IMG/VR virus record: IMGVR_UViG_3300017917_003742
Span: 1 to 64,000 of that record
Strand: one strand, 5' to 3'
Source of the DNA: a virus
DNA length: 64,000 nt
Part shown: piece after piece, positions 48,765 to 56,502 of the stretch
How the letters are laid out: each line of letters opens with the position of its first letter
Numbering within the stretch: position 1 is the first letter of the stretch
Made by a program: the position numbers and the translations under genes
The notes under the pieces: model-generated
Told to the model about the DNA's origin: nothing
The model's input: only the letters and a program-made list of their open reading frames with translations
Database searches by the model: none

Positions 48765-50117
48765 ATGGTAAAAATAGACCTTGATTTTTTCGAGAAAATT
48801 ATCATTCAGCACTGTCTCAAAAAAGATTCCACTTACATCGCATCCATTATTGATTATCTCGACAAGAGTTTATTCAAAGACAGTAACATTGCTGAGATAA
48901 TTGACATCATCAAAACTTTCTACATTGAAAGAAATTCCATTCCAACTCTCACAGAATTAAAGAGCCGAGTGAATACTTTGACACTCAAAGAGTGTTTGAA
49001 AAAAGTTGTCGGTTACATTCGTGAATTAGATTCCGAATACAACGAGAATGAGCTTGTGAACAACACAGAATACTTTATCAAGCAAAGAAAGTATTCACTG
49101 TTAATGGAAAAAGCCATTGATGAAAAAGCCTCTAAAAAAGAATTTAATCTTGAAGAGATTCAAAAAGAGAGTGAAAAGATTCATCAGATCACACTCATTG
49201 ACAACTTTGGTTTAGATTACTTTGGAGACAATGAACGTGTTGTTGATTATCTTCAACAAAAGGACAGCTTTATTTCTACTGGATACCGAACTCTTGACGA
49301 AGCATTTGGTGGAGGCTTTCAAAAAGAAGGCAAAGCAATTTATGACATTGGCGGAGAAACCAATGTTGGTAAAAGTATTTTCCTTGCCAACATTGCACTA
49401 AATGTTGTGTTACAAAACAAGAATGTTGTAATCATATCTCCTGAAATGAGTGAGATGCGTTATGCCAAGAGAATTTCTGGAATGCTTACAGGTATTGCAA
49501 TCAATATGCTTGGAGACAACATTGAAAAGTATAAAAGAGAAATCGAAGCATTTAAGAATAAATACTCTTCAAAATTTATCATCAAAGAAGTTCCAACAAA
49601 AGGTGTTTCTGCCAAGAATGTTTATGCATATCTCAAGAAACTCAAAGACAAAAGAGGAATCAATCCTGATCTTCTTTGCATTGACGGACATGCACTTTTA
49701 AAGCCTTCTGTTTCACAAAATTCCAAGCACGCTGAACTTCAATTTATTGTTCAAGAGTGTCGTGGTATTTCCTATCAGATTGAAGCACCAATTTTAACTG
49801 TTGCACAACTTAACCGTGGCAGTCACAAAGCCAACAATCCCGGCCTTGATAACATGGCAGGTTCTTGGGACCAGCTTGCAGATTTTGATGCACACGTTAA
49901 CATTTGGCAAACTGATGAAGACCGTGAATGTAGCATGATTCGATTTGGTGGCAAGAAAGTTCGTGATGGTGCAAAAGGCGGAGAAGGCTATCTTCGCATT
50001 GACTATGATACTCTTCGACTTTTTGAAGAAGGCGACTTGCCAGAAATGGAAATGATTGATAAAGAAACAACACTTTCATCTATTTTAGACTTTGATTCCT
50101 TAATGAGTCAAAGTTAA
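48765..50117 (+). CDS. 41: gp41-like replicative DnaB-family helicase
   Basis: A 450-residue helicase (T4 gp41 is 475). GGETNVGKSIFLANIA is the Walker A, VVIISPEMSE motif H1a, DLLCIDGHALL the Walker B region, APILTVAQLNRGSH motif H3 and VRDGAKGGEGYLRIDYD the C-terminal motif of DnaB-type enzymes. The N-terminal helical domain should bind the primase or loader. It should form a hexamer on the lagging strand. The next gene follows after 6 bp. Confidence 0.92.
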   Translation: MVKIDLDFFEKIIIQHCLKKDSTYIASIIDYLDKSLFKDSNIAEIIDIIKTFYIERNSIPTLTELKSRVNTLTLKECLKKVVGYIRELDSEYNENELVNNTEYFIKQRKYSLLMEKAIDEKASKKEFNLEEIQKESEKIHQITLIDNFGLDYFGDNERVVDYLQQKDSFISTGYRTLDEAFGGGFQKEGKAIYDIGGETNVGKSIFLANIALNVVLQNKNVVIISPEMSEMRYAKRISGMLTGIAINMLGDNIEKYKREIEAFKNKYSSKFIIKEVPTKGVSAKNVYAYLKKLKDKRGINPDLLCIDGHALLKPSVSQNSKHAELQFIVQECRGISYQIEAPILTVAQLNRGSHKANNPGLDNMAGSWDQLADFDAHVNIWQTDEDRECSMIRFGGKKVRDGAKGGEGYLRIDYDTLRLFEEGDLPEMEMIDKETTLSSILDFDSLMSQS

Positions 50118-50123
50118 ATATAA

Positions 50124-50393
50124 ATGATGTTTAATGATGACTTTATTTCGCCGTGTGCTAATACACAGATTGTAAACCAAGAACTCGAAGACTTGATTAA
50201 CAAGTTTGGTAGTTTGATTACTCTTATTACTAATAAACCTGTTTCTTGTGTTACGATGTTTATTATAATTCAAAAGAATCCAGAGCTTAAGAAATTCTTA
50301 GTTGAACTTTCTGAAACTTCGTGGTATTCTATCGTGGAGTATATGGCATATCGCTATCCCGTTCTCAACAAATCAAAGAAAATTAAAAAATGA
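50124..50393 (+). CDS. Hypothetical protein, 89 aa (positional candidate for gp33)
   Basis: A small protein located before a 220-residue gene and gp32. In T4 the order is 33-59-32, where gp33 is the late co-activator. No clear similarity to T4 gp33 (112 residues) is visible, so this is a positional idea only. Tandem ATGs occur at 50124 and 50127; a TTAAATA box lies 6 nt before the second, which may be the real start. Confidence 0.5.
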   Translation: MMFNDDFISPCANTQIVNQELEDLINKFGSLITLITNKPVSCVTMFIIIQKNPELKKFLVELSETSWYSIVEYMAYRYPVLNKSKKIKK

Positions 50394-51052
50394 GTTTGTC
50401 AGAAAACCAAAAACAAATTTACAACCTCTACCTAAGAGCATTCCGAATTAATAATAACCAACCATTCAGAGCCAAAAAAGATTTCTCTGATGTGGAAAAG
50501 GATATAGAAAAATTAACAGCATTACAAAAAATTGAAAAGGTGTTTCAAAAGTATCCTGCCTTTTTTAATAAAACTTATTTTGATGCTCCGTATAAAATTT
50601 ATAGCGACGATAAGAAATATTATTCGTTGAAATTTTACGGCAGTCAAAAAGGAATAAGCACTTGTATTGCTTATTATAAAACTTTGCTTCAAAGCAATCC
50701 CGAAGAGCAATTTGAATATATCAAAGACTCTTTTAAATTTGTCGCACAATATTGTGAACAGAAAAAGATTCCTTTGGAGCTTTACATCAAGCATTGTTCT
50801 GTTTCACAAAATGATTGTTTGATTCATCTTAAAGAGCACAAAATTTCATGGTATGCTGTGTTTGGCATTCCCGGTTTTTTTGAGTTGCTGAACAACTTGC
50901 CAAAAGATGAGTTTGAACTATATTATGGTTCAGATGTAGAATTAAACTCACTCTTAAATAGATACCGAGGCAGTTCAAAAACTGTTGATTATATGAGCGA
51001 GCTTAAGAAAAAAATCTCATCATATTTGCAGAAAAAACTTGCGGAAAAGTGA
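50390..51052 (+). CDS. Possible gp59-like helicase loader
   Basis: A 220-residue, mostly helical, basic protein, equal in size to T4 gp59 (217) and immediately upstream of gp32 as in T4. KIEKVFQKYPAFFNKTYFDA and LKFYGSQKGI are reminiscent of loader-like proteins in other T4-type phages. gp59 loads gp41 onto gp32-coated forks, and both partners flank it here. The sequence match is weak, so size and position carry the call. Confidence 0.5.
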   Translation: MSLSENQKQIYNLYLRAFRINNNQPFRAKKDFSDVEKDIEKLTALQKIEKVFQKYPAFFNKTYFDAPYKIYSDDKKYYSLKFYGSQKGISTCIAYYKTLLQSNPEEQFEYIKDSFKFVAQYCEQKKIPLELYIKHCSVSQNDCLIHLKEHKISWYAVFGIPGFFELLNNLPKDEFELYYGSDVELNSLLNRYRGSSKTVDYMSELKKKISSYLQKKLAEK

Positions 51053-51067
51053 AGAGTGTGGTATAAG
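51039..51067 (+). promoter_or_regulatory. gp32 promoter
   Basis: TTGCGG, a 17-nt spacer and TATAAG. The expected start is near 51074, giving a leader of about 60 nt, much longer than for most genes here. Confidence 0.6.
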
Positions 51068-51074
51068 TATACAT

Positions 51075-51102
51075 AGCTGTCGGAGATAGTATCAAGACAG
51101 TT
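51075..51102 (+). promoter_or_regulatory. 5'-terminal hairpin in the gp32 leader, possible autoregulatory operator
   Basis: AGCTGTC (51075-51081) pairs with GACAGTT (51096-51102) with one G-U, right at the predicted 5' end. It is followed by an A-rich, unstructured stretch up to the ATG at 51134. T4 gp32 represses its own translation through a 5' pseudoknot and an A/U-rich single-stranded region, and this leader has the same layout. Confidence 0.5.
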
Positions 51103-51133
51103 GATTAAGAAAAAATTAGAAAAATTAGAAATT

Positions 51134-52066
51134 ATGTCATACAACCTAGAAGATATATTAAACCAAGTCAAAGCAGTTGAAGAAACTAAGATTCAGAAAG
51201 AAAAGGGAGGCTACAAAGGCGACCCAAGAATTCTAAAATTTAAGAAGAACTGCACATACGTAATCCGTCTCATTCCTTACATCAAGGATGTAAACAACAC
51301 CTTTGTAACATACAAAGAAGTCGGATTCAAGAGTCCAGTAGACGGCACATATGTCTATGGCGGGCGTTCTCCACAGGACGCAGGAATCAAGGAAGACCTT
51401 TTCAAAAAGACCCAATGGGATCACTATTCCAAGGCTAAGGAAAGAGGCGATGAAGCTGAACAAAAGGCTTCTTATAAGCTGCTCGCACAGCGTAAACAAG
51501 CAGTAAACGGCTATCTCGTTTCTGTTGATGGTGATGATCCTGATGCAAAGGAAAAGATTGGTGAAGTTCTTGCCATTCCATATCCAGCACAGGTTGATCG
51601 TGAAGGAAATCCTATCAGCGATATTTACAAGAAAATCCACTCTGCGATTTTCGGTGATATGGCTAAGAAGATTGGTGCTAAGGCACTTGACCTTTCCTCA
51701 AAGGGTCGTAGCTTAATTGTTAAGGTTACTGAAAAGGCTGGTTTCAACAACTATTCAGAAACAACTTTCGATGATGCCGAAGACCTTGGACTTTCCGACG
51801 AACAGATTCGTGACATCCTTAACAAGGCACATGATTTGACTGAATTCATTCCAGAAGTTAAGTCTCAGGACGAAATTCAGAAGATTCTTGACAAGCATTG
51901 GTTCGGCACAAGTGCATCACCAGATGATGAACTTGATTCCGAAGAAGAGGAAGAAGTCTCTCCAAAGCCAAAGATCAATCTAACTACATCAGCCAAAGAT
52001 GATGAAATCCCTATGGGAGATTCAAAATCTAACGAACCTGATGAATTAGATGCTCTTCTTGACTAA
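51134..52066 (+). CDS. 32: gp32-like single-stranded DNA-binding protein
   Basis: A 310-residue protein (T4 gp32 is 301). The N-terminal region is basic, a central OB-type domain contains LKFKKNCTYVIRLIPYIKD, and the C-terminal tail is strongly acidic (DSEEEEEV and DELDALLD), as needed to bind partner proteins. The T4-type zinc-binding His/Cys set is not obvious. The ATG at 51134 is used; an upstream TTG at 51101 is inside the leader. It coats DNA for replication and recombination. Confidence 0.88.
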   Translation: MSYNLEDILNQVKAVEETKIQKEKGGYKGDPRILKFKKNCTYVIRLIPYIKDVNNTFVTYKEVGFKSPVDGTYVYGGRSPQDAGIKEDLFKKTQWDHYSKAKERGDEAEQKASYKLLAQRKQAVNGYLVSVDGDDPDAKEKIGEVLAIPYPAQVDREGNPISDIYKKIHSAIFGDMAKKIGAKALDLSSKGRSLIVKVTEKAGFNNYSETTFDDAEDLGLSDEQIRDILNKAHDLTEFIPEVKSQDEIQKILDKHWFGTSASPDDELDSEEEEEVSPKPKINLTTSAKDDEIPMGDSKSNEPDELDALLD

Positions 52067-52072
52067 AATTAA

Positions 52073-52100
52073 TTGAAATTTCAACAGAAGCGGCTAAATA
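52073..52100 (+). promoter_or_regulatory. Candidate promoter 5 nt before the P/Q-rich gene
   Basis: TTGAAA, a 16-nt spacer and TAAATA, then 5 nt to the ATG at 52106. The -10 box could also serve as a late box. Confidence 0.55.
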
Positions 52101-52105
52101 TTGCT

Positions 52106-52717
52106 ATGGACGATAATAGAGACATAGCACTTTTAGCCGCTTCTTGCGAAAGAGAAATGAAGCAAACACTTGCTGGAAGTGGCATCAAGTACAACCGAAC
52201 AGACTTTCGAAGATTCTTAGGAAACAGCGGAAACAATTATCCGCAACATCCATCTGCTCCTTATCCAAGTCAATACATTCAGCAGCAGATGTATCCGCCA
52301 CAACCTCCTCCTCAATATTATCCACAGGTTCCACCAGCATATAATAATCCTGTTGATCCTGTAATACCAGAAGGTGTTTTACCACCATCAAATCAACAGT
52401 TTATTCCGATGCCACAAGGAGTGGCAATGCCTCAACAAGCTCCTAGTAATTTCGGTTCTTCAATGGAATCCACTGGCGGTTTTGTAATGCCAAGTTACAC
52501 TAATGAAGCAGGAAAAACTTATCTTGAAGATGAAAAACAATTCCGTGATGCTCTTATTACAGAAATCAAAGCATTAAAGAATAACATCAAGGCTCAAAAA
52601 ACTCAACTAAACAAGTTGACTAAAACAGTAGAATCGCTTATACTACTGCTCAACAAAGAACAACCCCAATCTCAACCAGAAACAGAAATCATAGATGATA
52701 ATCCAGATCAATCCTAA
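52106..52717 (+). CDS. P/Q/Y-rich low-complexity protein with a C-terminal coiled coil
   Basis: A 203-residue protein. The N terminus is charged (MDDNRDIALLAASCE), residues about 45-130 are rich in P, Q and Y (QQMYPPQPPPQYYPQVPP), and the last 60 form a likely coiled coil (LKNNIKAQKTQLNKLTKTVE). It lies between gp32 and the sliding clamp but is not a known replication protein. The disordered middle could support multivalent contacts. The ATG at 52106 is chosen from the promoter position. Confidence 0.65.
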   Translation: MDDNRDIALLAASCEREMKQTLAGSGIKYNRTDFRRFLGNSGNNYPQHPSAPYPSQYIQQQMYPPQPPPQYYPQVPPAYNNPVDPVIPEGVLPPSNQQFIPMPQGVAMPQQAPSNFGSSMESTGGFVMPSYTNEAGKTYLEDEKQFRDALITEIKALKNNIKAQKTQLNKLTKTVESLILLLNKEQPQSQPETEIIDDNPDQS

Positions 52718-53435
52718 AGAATTCGTAAACGAGTTCATTAACCCAATCAATGAACTCAACAGAGAAGGTAAAATTGCCCTTTTCTGTGACGGCTCAAATC
52801 TTTACTCGGTTTCCGCAACAAAGTCGCGCAACATTAATCTTTACAACACTTACAAACCTCTTCATCTTGAAGACTGTTTAGATCGTTGTAGCTTAAATGT
52901 TTTGAAACTAATCAAAGGATTAGGTTGCGTAGCAAATGACGAAATGTTTGTGTCATTAGACATTTCCAAAGAGAATAACACTCTTTCATTTGCAACAAAA
53001 GAAATTCGCTTCAACATCAGACTACTCGATGACAATCTTGTTGAAGTTCCTAAATTTAATCTTGAAGTATTCAAGAAATTTGCAGTTCACCATGAAGTGA
53101 ACATTGATGCGAGCAAGGTCGTGAACATCAAAAAGGCACTAGAATTCTCATCAGAGACATCAAAGTTTTACATTGAACAAGAAGACGAAGACGTTTACTT
53201 CTACTTTGGTGACAAGTCCTCTACATCGAATCATACAGACGATATTAAGATTCATGTATCAGAAGGAGTAAAAACAACAGTGCCGAATAAAATCTATGAT
53301 GTTGACATTTTACGACTTGTTCTAAAATCCAAAAACGATTTTTCGATGAAATTAAATGATAATGGTGTCATGTATATTGAAATCGAAAACAACAACTCAA
53401 ACCTAAAATACATAACAACTCCACTAATTAAATAA
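52695..53435 (+). CDS. 45: gp45-like sliding clamp
   Basis: A 246-residue protein with the repeating two-domain pattern of PCNA/gp45-type clamps: strand-rich sequence with periodic charged faces, NREGKIALFCDGSNLYSV and SLDISKENNTLSFATKEIRF in the first half and KFYIEQEDEDVYFYFGD in the second. The length fits gp45 (228). It lies within the replication block after gp32 and overlaps the previous gene by 23 bp. The call relies on fold pattern and context more than on exact motifs. Confidence 0.7.
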   Translation: MIIQINPKEFVNEFINPINELNREGKIALFCDGSNLYSVSATKSRNINLYNTYKPLHLEDCLDRCSLNVLKLIKGLGCVANDEMFVSLDISKENNTLSFATKEIRFNIRLLDDNLVEVPKFNLEVFKKFAVHHEVNIDASKVVNIKKALEFSSETSKFYIEQEDEDVYFYFGDKSSTSNHTDDIKIHVSEGVKTTVPNKIYDVDILRLVLKSKNDFSMKLNDNGVMYIEIENNNSNLKYITTPLIK

Positions 53436-53436
53436 A

Positions 53437-53742
53437 ATGGACTATAACACATTCGCAGGAAAAGTTAGGAGCGCAGATTGCTCCGTATCAAAACTGGACC
53501 TAGTATATAATCACACCGATTGCAGATGTTGGTCTGCGATTGTGAATCAAGGACGCGATAATATCATTGTTACATACAATGTAAACCGTTCCGAACTTGG
53601 CTCACAAGCGTTCGACATCTTCTCTTCAACCAAAATCTTAACCGATGTTGAACCAGAAGACGTATGCGATGTGGTCGAGTTTATGATCACTAAGCCAATT
53701 ATCTCTCAAATCATTGAATCTGAACCCCTAATCGAAGAATAA
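53437..53742 (+). CDS. Hypothetical protein, 101 aa, paralogue of the next gene
   Basis: Not recognised. VSKLDLVYNHTDCRCWSAIV followed by NQGRDNIIVTYNVN matches the next protein (V-K-D-V, D-R-WS-I-NG-I-VT). The two appear to be a tandem duplication. It starts 1 bp after the clamp stop and is likely co-transcribed with it. Confidence 0.6.
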   Translation: MDYNTFAGKVRSADCSVSKLDLVYNHTDCRCWSAIVNQGRDNIIVTYNVNRSELGSQAFDIFSSTKILTDVEPEDVCDVVEFMITKPIISQIIESEPLIEE

Positions 53743-53745
53743 TTT

Positions 53746-54054
53746 ATGTCAAATAAAATATCAACTAAATCATATTGCATCAAGCGTCTGCGCGATATGG
53801 GCTACACTGTAGATAAAATTGACGCAGTTGAATACACACCAGAAGATGAAAGAAAATGGTCTTTTATCATTGATAACGGAGGAATGTCAATCTTTGTAAC
53901 TTGTTACAAAAACAACACAATCCACATCTATGATGGCGGTAGGTATACAAATACCAACATGAAACTCGATACAGATAGTATCGAAGTCCTAGCAGAATAC
54001 CTAAATTCGCGTGGATTAATTCATAAACATCCAAGATACGGTCAAAACGCTTAA
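53746..54054 (+). CDS. Hypothetical protein, 102 aa, paralogue of the previous gene
   Basis: Not recognised. VDKIDAVEYTPEDERKWSFI followed by IDNGGMSIFVTCYKNN aligns with the preceding protein. Both have a long strand-like middle and an acidic end. It is the last gene before the terminator at 54059. Confidence 0.6.
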   Translation: MSNKISTKSYCIKRLRDMGYTVDKIDAVEYTPEDERKWSFIIDNGGMSIFVTCYKNNTIHIYDGGRYTNTNMKLDTDSIEVLAEYLNSRGLIHKHPRYGQNA

Positions 54055-54058
54055 TTTT

Positions 54059-54088
54059 TTTGGGGGAACAATGTTCCCCCAAATTTTT
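54059..54088 (+). terminator. Rho-independent terminator after the replication block
   Basis: An 11-bp stem (TTTGGGGGAAC with GTTCCCCCAAA, 3-nt loop, 54059-54083) is followed by five T residues. It closes the operon and lies directly before a late promoter. Confidence 0.9.
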
Positions 54089-54099
54089 CTCTTATCTTT

Positions 54100-54107
54100 T
54101 ATAAATA
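54100..54107 (+). promoter_or_regulatory. Perfect T4 late promoter (TATAAATA)
   Basis: TATAAATA matches the T4 late consensus exactly and is followed by 5 nt and the ATG at 54113. It sits immediately downstream of the terminator. Confidence 0.8.
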
Positions 54108-54112
54108 CATAT

Positions 54113-54466
54113 ATGGACGAAACCCCTGAAAATCCTTCCGAGTCCGATCTTAAAAAAGTTGAAAACTTTTTAAAAGGTATCCCTGATAAAAAAGCTCCAA
54201 AAGTTAGAAAAAAACCAAAAGCTCTTTCTCAAAAAGAGAAACAAAGACTAGGCACAGCCATTGCTGGCACACTATCAGAATTTGTGGATTGTTATATTTT
54301 ATTAGGATTTGATGTCAACGGAAACTCTATGATTCTTATAAATTCTCATAATAATCTAGAAAGCCGTGCATTATCCGATCTTGTTGAAGATTTTATGACA
54401 ACAGGCGGAAGCAGCATTACAATGGGGTTGGATGAACCTGACGACGAAGACGACTCAGCAATCTAA
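54113..54466 (+). CDS. Hypothetical late protein, 117 aa
   Basis: Not recognised. A basic N-terminal part (KKAPKVRKKPKALSQKEKQR) is followed by a hydrophobic, strand-rich middle (FVDCYILLGFDVNGNSMILI) and an acidic end. The ATG at 54113 was chosen because it lies 5 nt after the late promoter; the longer in-frame start at 54071 lies in the terminator. Its 3' end overlaps the convergent spike gene by 12 bp. Confidence 0.65.
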   Translation: MDETPENPSESDLKKVENFLKGIPDKKAPKVRKKPKALSQKEKQRLGTAIAGTLSEFVDCYILLGFDVNGNSMILINSHNNLESRALSDLVEDFMTTGGSSITMGLDEPDDEDDSAI

Positions 54467-56488
54467 TTTAGATAATTGTTTTAAAGCTGCTTTTAGTTCA
54501 GCGTATTTTGCTTCTAATTCAGCTTCTAATTTTTTTACTTGTTGCTGAATATATTCATCCGTGTACTTTTGGGTACGAACACCTTCTCCACTTGGTAAAG
54601 AATCATTTTCAGAAGTTGTTCCGGCCCAATCAGTTTTATCAATAGATAAAGTATCACAACCATTTCCGCCAAATTTATCAACCACAGTGTTTTCTGTGGT
54701 TGAATTTTTTACAGGCTGTGCCAATACAGGAGAAGGCCAATTGTTTCTTGCACCAACAGCACGAACAGCATTGTGTGGATTTGCGCTTCCACTTCCTGAT
54801 TGTGAACCAATACTTGCTTGAACATCACTATTTTGTTCAAATAGTTTTAAAGGAAGATTTTTAAAATAGTGATAATGTTTATCAACAACTGCAAAGTTTG
54901 TGCTTTCTACAGAGTAAACCTGCAAACAGTGATCATTTCCATTACTATCCTTACCTACTGCAATACCAATGAGCGCCCCTGGTAAAAGAGATGCATATGT
55001 AGGACTTTTCGGTGCATCAGCCACACAATCTTGTGGTTCCGTTGCAATCTTAATTCCATTTGCACCAAAATAACAAATTTCAGGAGATGGTGGTGGTAAT
55101 ACGCGAGGCTCAATGTTTTGATCATAAGTGAAATCACTTTCAGTTATATGATATTCACAAGGTGCAGTAACGTGATGAACAGATAGTTCACCTTCAACGT
55201 GTGCGCCCCCGCGAATCACTGCATTAATTCCAACATTCAAGTTACCATCAATTAAAACTTGTTGTTCAATTTCTGTTTGTCCGCCAGTTTCAAGAGTTCT
55301 GGATAAACGCTTAGGACGAAGAGAAATTACATCACCAGTAATGTCAACACGTTCACCATCAAAAGATAATTCGCCTCTTGAACCAATCGAAACCTCTTCG
55401 CCGTTTAAATTTACAACTGTTCCATACAAATTAAGAGGACCGCTTGTTTTAAATTCAATTCCGTTGCTGCCAACAGTTGCAGTCCAACCATCACAAACAT
55501 TTAGTTCATAAGAACCACCGGGAAATTTATCAACGTCCACATTTTCAATAAGGGATGATTCACGATATTGTGTATAAATTGTTGTTCCAAGAGGATCAAT
55601 TTTCACACCACAAGGAACAAGCTTGCCGTATGGGTCTTTTCGGAATGATTCAAAATCATTGAAAACAAGTCCAATATTTTGAATGAAATGTTTTGCAATA
55701 GTTTCTATTTTGGAACCACCATTAGGACATTTATTTTGTCCTAATTGCTTTTCGTATTCGTAAATTCTTTTTTGAATTTCTTCACGCTTTTGAGAAATGG
55801 TGTTCTTTTGCGTTTCTATGGCCCATGCGCCATCTTGAGATGACGGCGAGAGCATCTTACCCCAACAGGTCAAGCAAAGGTTTCCTCCGCTTCCTGAGAC
55901 GTTCTGATAGCCTTCCTTACCATCTCTTACACTCATCACTTCACGACTGTTTACTTTTTGTGTTGTGACAACAGTTGGAGAATTGTTTACAATCACTCTG
56001 GAAACGTTGCTGTGTGTTGGACACTTTGCAGGAGTTCCAGATTTTGTTTGGTTTGGTGCTTGATCTATGTTGTTTTCTTTGTTTACTCTTTTAACTTCGA
56101 ATAATCTTTTGACATCATGAATTTCTTGATATGCATCCTTGATATTTTGCATTGGTTCTTTCCAACGATTTGCATCACCAACAGTTTCTAATACATCGCC
56201 AAGAACAACCTTTTGACAGTTCTCGTCAACATGTTCTGTTTGTGAACCGTTTATTGTTAAAAGAGAATCGCCCATAACATGTTCACGTTTGTCATGAACA
56301 GTTAACTCGTCACGGCCAAATTTATCCAATTTGCTATGAGAACCATTTTTGTGTGTTATTGTTACACTCTCTTCGTCTTTTGTGTTGACAAATTCGATGT
56401 TTCCTGCGGGTTGGTTCAAAACAACCTTATCTTTAACGATTTCTTCTGATTGATTTGAGTCGTTGCTGTATTTACCGGGATAATGCAT
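54455..56488 (-). CDS. Tail spike with triple-stranded beta-helix (gp5 C-domain/VgrG-like)
   Basis: A 677-residue protein. Its N-terminal third is a run of short alternating strands (AGNIEFVNTKDEESVTITHK, later SLLTINGSQTEHV and VVLGDVLETVGD), the pattern of gp5/VgrG beta-helix spikes. A middle region holds possible metal ligands (CPTH and CLTCW). Later sections resume beta repeats (GELSFDGERVDITGDVISL), and the last 35 residues form a coiled coil. No lysozyme domain is present. It probably forms the membrane-piercing needle together with the OB-type protein encoded upstream. Confidence 0.78.
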   Translation of the reverse strand: MHYPGKYSNDSNQSEEIVKDKVVLNQPAGNIEFVNTKDEESVTITHKNGSHSKLDKFGRDELTVHDKREHVMGDSLLTINGSQTEHVDENCQKVVLGDVLETVGDANRWKEPMQNIKDAYQEIHDVKRLFEVKRVNKENNIDQAPNQTKSGTPAKCPTHSNVSRVIVNNSPTVVTTQKVNSREVMSVRDGKEGYQNVSGSGGNLCLTCWGKMLSPSSQDGAWAIETQKNTISQKREEIQKRIYEYEKQLGQNKCPNGGSKIETIAKHFIQNIGLVFNDFESFRKDPYGKLVPCGVKIDPLGTTIYTQYRESSLIENVDVDKFPGGSYELNVCDGWTATVGSNGIEFKTSGPLNLYGTVVNLNGEEVSIGSRGELSFDGERVDITGDVISLRPKRLSRTLETGGQTEIEQQVLIDGNLNVGINAVIRGGAHVEGELSVHHVTAPCEYHITESDFTYDQNIEPRVLPPPSPEICYFGANGIKIATEPQDCVADAPKSPTYASLLPGALIGIAVGKDSNGNDHCLQVYSVESTNFAVVDKHYHYFKNLPLKLFEQNSDVQASIGSQSGSGSANPHNAVRAVGARNNWPSPVLAQPVKNSTTENTVVDKFGGNGCDTLSIDKTDWAGTTSENDSLPSGEGVRTQKYTDEYIQQQVKKLEAELEAKYAELKAALKQLSKLDC

Positions 56489-56494
56489 ATTAGA

Positions 56495-56502
56495 TATTTA
56501 AT
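56495..56502 (-). promoter_or_regulatory. Late-like box (ATTAAATA) of the spike gene
   Basis: Minus-strand ATTAAATA followed by 6 nt and the spike ATG. Confidence 0.4.

Noticed and set aside
54071-54112. Upstream start for the 117-residue late gene
   Set aside because: It would begin inside the terminator hairpin and before the late promoter.
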